A stretch of 17,352 nucleotides of DNA from JBPESN01 sp051710625 (GTDB taxonomy: Bacteria; Pseudomonadota; Gammaproteobacteria; Enterobacterales; Enterobacteriaceae): assembly GCF_051710625.1 (NCBI RefSeq), contig NZ_JBPESN010000047.1:1-17352 (forward strand). Reading direction: 5' to 3'. The notes under the pieces were generated by a model. That model was not told the DNA's origin. It saw only the letters and a program-made list of their open reading frames with translations, and did not search any database. Each line of letters begins with the position of its first letter. The stretch's first letter is position 1. The position numbers were made by a program, and so were the translations under genes. Shown here one piece after another: positions 15,523 through 17,352 of the stretch.

Positions 15523-16425
15523 CCCGGCCGTCATAAGGCATGTTGAGTCGCGTTTATCGATCGCATTTGCTCGGCACGTCGCTGTCATCATTGCCGTTTA
15601 CCTCCTGGGCGTCTCTTACGCTTATACGCACATCAAGCGAAGGGGCGCAATCCAGCTATCGGCGCCGGCGGCGCTATGGATTAATCTACCACGGTACCGT
15701 ATCATCATCGTCAGGAGATAGCGTTTACTTGCGGTCAGCGGTGACAAAGTAAAACCTTTAGAGCCCCGCCCGGACCGATAACTAACGATCGACCACGGGT
15801 ACGCCGGTCAGTGCGCCACACCAGCACAGCATTAATAAAACGTTTACGCGATGCAGCCGTTGGCGGCGCGGCAAAACGCGCATCTCTTTCAGCATCTCCT
15901 TTTTTCTGCCGCCTAGTATAAGTGCTAATTGTGCCATTTCTATTGGCAATGTATCTCTCATTGGTCGGCAACGGTAACCCGGTGATTACCGTTATTTACC
16001 TGCGACCAATTCTTAACAAATCAATTGCTAAATCGTCTAAGATAAACGCACGTTTAAACGTAACACCCAGAGACGTTCATCTCAGTAGTACTATTTCTAA
16101 AAAGCGTGTAAATTTATTGTTCTCTCTAACACAGAGAGGGCAATACGGCAGAGCCCTTTCTGGCAGAAAATGACAAAAATACGGAGAGATAAATCACAAA
16201 AAATTAATTATTTTAGTAAAATATTTATCACGAGCGCTCAGGACTTACGTCGTATTTTATACGTGTTTGGCTCATTAAGTACCTTACTGAAAATTATTAA
16301 TCACTTTTGCTATAAAAGGACCAGCGAGAATAAATTATATTTCATCTTTTATTTGTCAAACATGTAGAATCCCTGAGCGCAGATCAAAGAAGAGTAGTTT
16401 TACTAAATGGGATTTCCTGACCGGA
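15523..16425. other. Region of about 900 bp without an assignable gene
   Basis: The first 200 bp contain a plus-strand stretch with a hydrophobic segment (HVAVIIAVYLLGVSYAYTHIKRRGAIQLSAPAALWINLPRYRII) that ends at a stop and has no obvious start; it may be an eroded membrane protein. From about 15930 the DNA becomes AT-rich with no long frames of known type. A short hairpin (CTCTCT-AACAC-AGAGAG) lies at 16122-16138. The change in base composition suggests foreign DNA linked to the Ogr remnant. Confidence 0.4.
15782..15895 (-). CDS. Possible small membrane-anchored peptide, 37 aa
   Basis: On the minus strand AGGAG (15896-15900) is followed at once by ATG at 15895 and, 12 bases on, by another ATG at 15883. 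The frame reads MLKEMRVLPRRQRLHRVNVLLMLCWCGALTGVPVVDR: a basic start followed by one hydrophobic helix, like a signal anchor. It may equally be the start of a longer gene cut off by TAG at 15782-15784. No family is recognised. Confidence 0.2.
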   Translation of the reverse strand: MLKEMRVLPRRQRLHRVNVLLMLCWCGALTGVPVVDR

Positions 16426-16625
16426 CTAGTCCGTGCTAACACATTCGTGTGGTACCACTGCGGCCACCACGCTTGGCTTGACGATAGATCCGGTAATACT
16501 CTCCAAGGTTTTAAAGGTATGCCCACAGTTGATATTAGTACATTGATGATAACGTTTTTTCGTTTTTTCGCTCGAATAATGACTGGAACGCGTATGGGCT
16601 GAAGATTTGCAGAGGGGCAGTACAT
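16426..16625 (-). pseudogene. Phage P2 Ogr/Delta-type zinc-finger activator, frameshifted
   Basis: After repair of one base the minus strand reads MYCPLCKSSAHTRSSHYSSEKTKKRYHQCTNINCGHTFKTLESITGSIVKP, about 66 aa. This closely follows P2 Ogr and its satellite relative Delta: the CPxC pair, AHxRTS-like block, TKxRYxQCxNxxC, and FxTxES. The four Cys bind zinc; the protein activates late phage promoters by contacting RNA polymerase. A C is missing from the run read as GGGG at 16614-16617 (plus strand), between the two N-terminal Cys, so translation leaves frame at once. In P2, ogr is the last gene before the attachment site. No other P2 gene is recognisable here, so it is an orphan remnant. Confidence 0.8.
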
Positions 16626-16695
16626 CATGGCAATTTCTTTTTATTGATTTAACTATCGGCACTTAAAAAATATCATCAAGGGAGCGGACTTAACA

Positions 16696-16726
16696 AATAG
16701 TTAATAACCTTAATACCTTAACTATT
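16696..16726. promoter_or_regulatory. Inverted repeat, possible operator
   Basis: AATAGTTAA (16696-16704) and TTAACTATT (16718-16726) are perfect 9-bp arms 13 bases apart, directly upstream of the promoter at 16741. With the second palindrome they look like a repressor-controlled regulatory region. Confidence 0.4.
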
Positions 16727-16740
16727 CGTTGTGTCATCCT

Positions 16741-16782
16741 TTGACAATAAACCAATCGTTAAATCTACTCACTCAGTGAGTA
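16741..16782 (+). promoter_or_regulatory. Sigma-70-type promoter with overlapping palindrome, gene missing
   Basis: A perfect -35 (TTGACA, 16741-16746) is followed after 17 bases by TCTACT (16764-16769, 4 of 6 matches to TATAAT). A perfect palindrome TACTCACT-C-AGTGAGTA (16766-16782) covers the -10 and expected start point, as for a repressed promoter. No start codon with a Shine-Dalgarno follows before the IS at 16854. Confidence 0.5.
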
Positions 16783-16853
16783 AGATGTGTTATTTGGCGG
16801 ATTAATTGGCCCTTAAGCGCTCAATTACCCTGCGCCTGCCCGCTAGCCTCAGG

Positions 16854-17352
16854 TGTAGTGGTCAACTAAAACTGGCCACCGCGTTAGCGTTTTTCCAGTA
16901 TCTATTTTTTGATTTGTTTGGTGGCAACCCACCGTTATATTCATGCGGTCTGAGTGCGCTGTAATATCCCACGATATAGTCGGTAATTTCATAAGTTGCT
17001 TCGCTGAAGCTTATGTAGTCCGTTACCGGTATCCACTCATTTTTCAGACTTCTGGAGAAGCGCTCCATCGGACTGTTATCCCAACAGTTACCCCGCCGAC
17101 TCATGCTTTGTTTGATCCGGTAATGCCACAGCAACTGTCGGAACTGCCTGCTCGTATAGTGGCTACCCTGATCGCTGTGGAACATCACTCCGCCTGGTTT
17201 AGCACGCGTTTCCCATGCCATTTCTAGTGCTTTGATGGTCAGTCTGCTGTCCGGGGAGAACGACATAGCCCAGCCCACCGGTTTCCTCGCGAACAGATCA
17301 AGAACAACCGCAAGGTATGCCCAGCGTTTCCCGGTCCAGATATACGTCACAT
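16854..17352 (-). mobile_element. Second IS3-family copy, partial at window end
   Basis: The right terminus of the same IS begins at 16854 with TGTAGTGGTCAACTAAAACT, in the opposite orientation to the copy at 7743. Over about 490 shared bases the two copies differ at roughly 25 positions by my hand comparison (about 95 % identity). The rest of the element lies beyond the window. Confidence 0.92.
16862..17352 (-). CDS. IS3-family orfB transposase, C-terminal part, open in view
   Basis: The minus-strand frame is open from the window edge to its TGA at 16862-16864. It reads TYIWTGKRWAYLAVVLDLFARKPVGWAM, MFHSDQGSHYTSRQFRQLL, MSRRGNCWDNSPMERFSRSLKNEW and YYSALRPHEYNGGLPPNKSKNRYWKNANAVASFS. The second Asp and the Glu of the DDE triad are present with the usual 35-residue spacing; the first Asp would lie just outside the window. 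Unlike the copy at 7743, it has no stop codon in this portion, so it may still be active. One difference from the other copy is MERFS instead of MERFF. Confidence 0.92.
   Translation of the reverse strand, partial: VTYIWTGKRWAYLAVVLDLFARKPVGWAMSFSPDSRLTIKALEMAWETRAKPGGVMFHSDQGSHYTSRQFRQLLWHYRIKQSMSRRGNCWDNSPMERFSRSLKNEWIPVTDYISFSEATYEITDYIVGYYSALRPHEYNGGLPPNKSKNRYWKNANAVASFS

Noticed and set aside
16729..16746. Ogr binding site of the TGT-N12-ACA type
   Set aside because: The spacing between TGT and ACA is 11, not 12, and the overlapping TTGACA is better explained as a -35 box.
1..17352. CRISPR arrays, tRNA, rRNA
   Set aside because: I saw no regularly spaced direct repeats with unique spacers, no cloverleaf with a TTCGA-type arm, and no rRNA segments.

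Overview
The window looks like a chromosomal segment of a gammaproteobacterium of the Enterobacterales in advanced gene decay. The best fit is a Sodalis-type insect symbiont: enterobacterial families throughout (UxuR/ExuR-like GntR regulator, galactitol-type PTS, WaaL-type ligase, P2 Ogr), moderately GC-rich coding DNA, and most genes still recognisable over full length but broken by single-base indels and stop codons. The organism call is inference; no rRNA or housekeeping gene is present to test it.

Layout. (1) 1-346, minus: a broken LysR-type regulator carrying a 53-bp perfect palindrome. (2) 443-5728, plus: a decayed catabolic cluster read away from it: a D-threonine aldolase/D-serine dehydratase-like PLP enzyme, a YfcC-type transporter, an M20 amidohydrolase, a RidA-type deaminase and a TauE/SafE-type membrane protein. 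Together these suggest uptake and breakdown of an acylated, peptide or D-amino acid, with LysR control. (3) 6100-7758, plus: galactitol-type PTS IIB and IIC, both frameshifted, with no IIA in view. (4) 7743-8992: an IS3-family element, complete by its ends but dead, inserted into the tail of the IIC gene. (5) 9127-11434, minus: a frameshifted UxuR/ExuR-like GntR regulator with a palindromic operator candidate, followed by two open genes of unknown function (330 and 111 aa). (6) 12069-14345: an open O-antigen ligase-like gene facing a broken heptosyltransferase-family gene; their stop codons overlap. (7) 14672-15522, plus: a broken aldo/keto reductase. (8) 15523-16853: mostly non-coding, AT-rich in part, with a broken P2 Ogr-type activator and an orphan promoter with palindromes. 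(9) 16854-17352: the end of a second IS copy, in opposite orientation, with an open transposase frame as far as the window goes.

Only three non-mobile genes remain open: the ligase and the 330-aa/111-aa pair. That pair is the most interesting content, because it has stayed open while its regulator and nearly every neighbour has broken. I found no CRISPR array, tRNA or rRNA. I do not see a convincing new multi-gene system beyond that pair.
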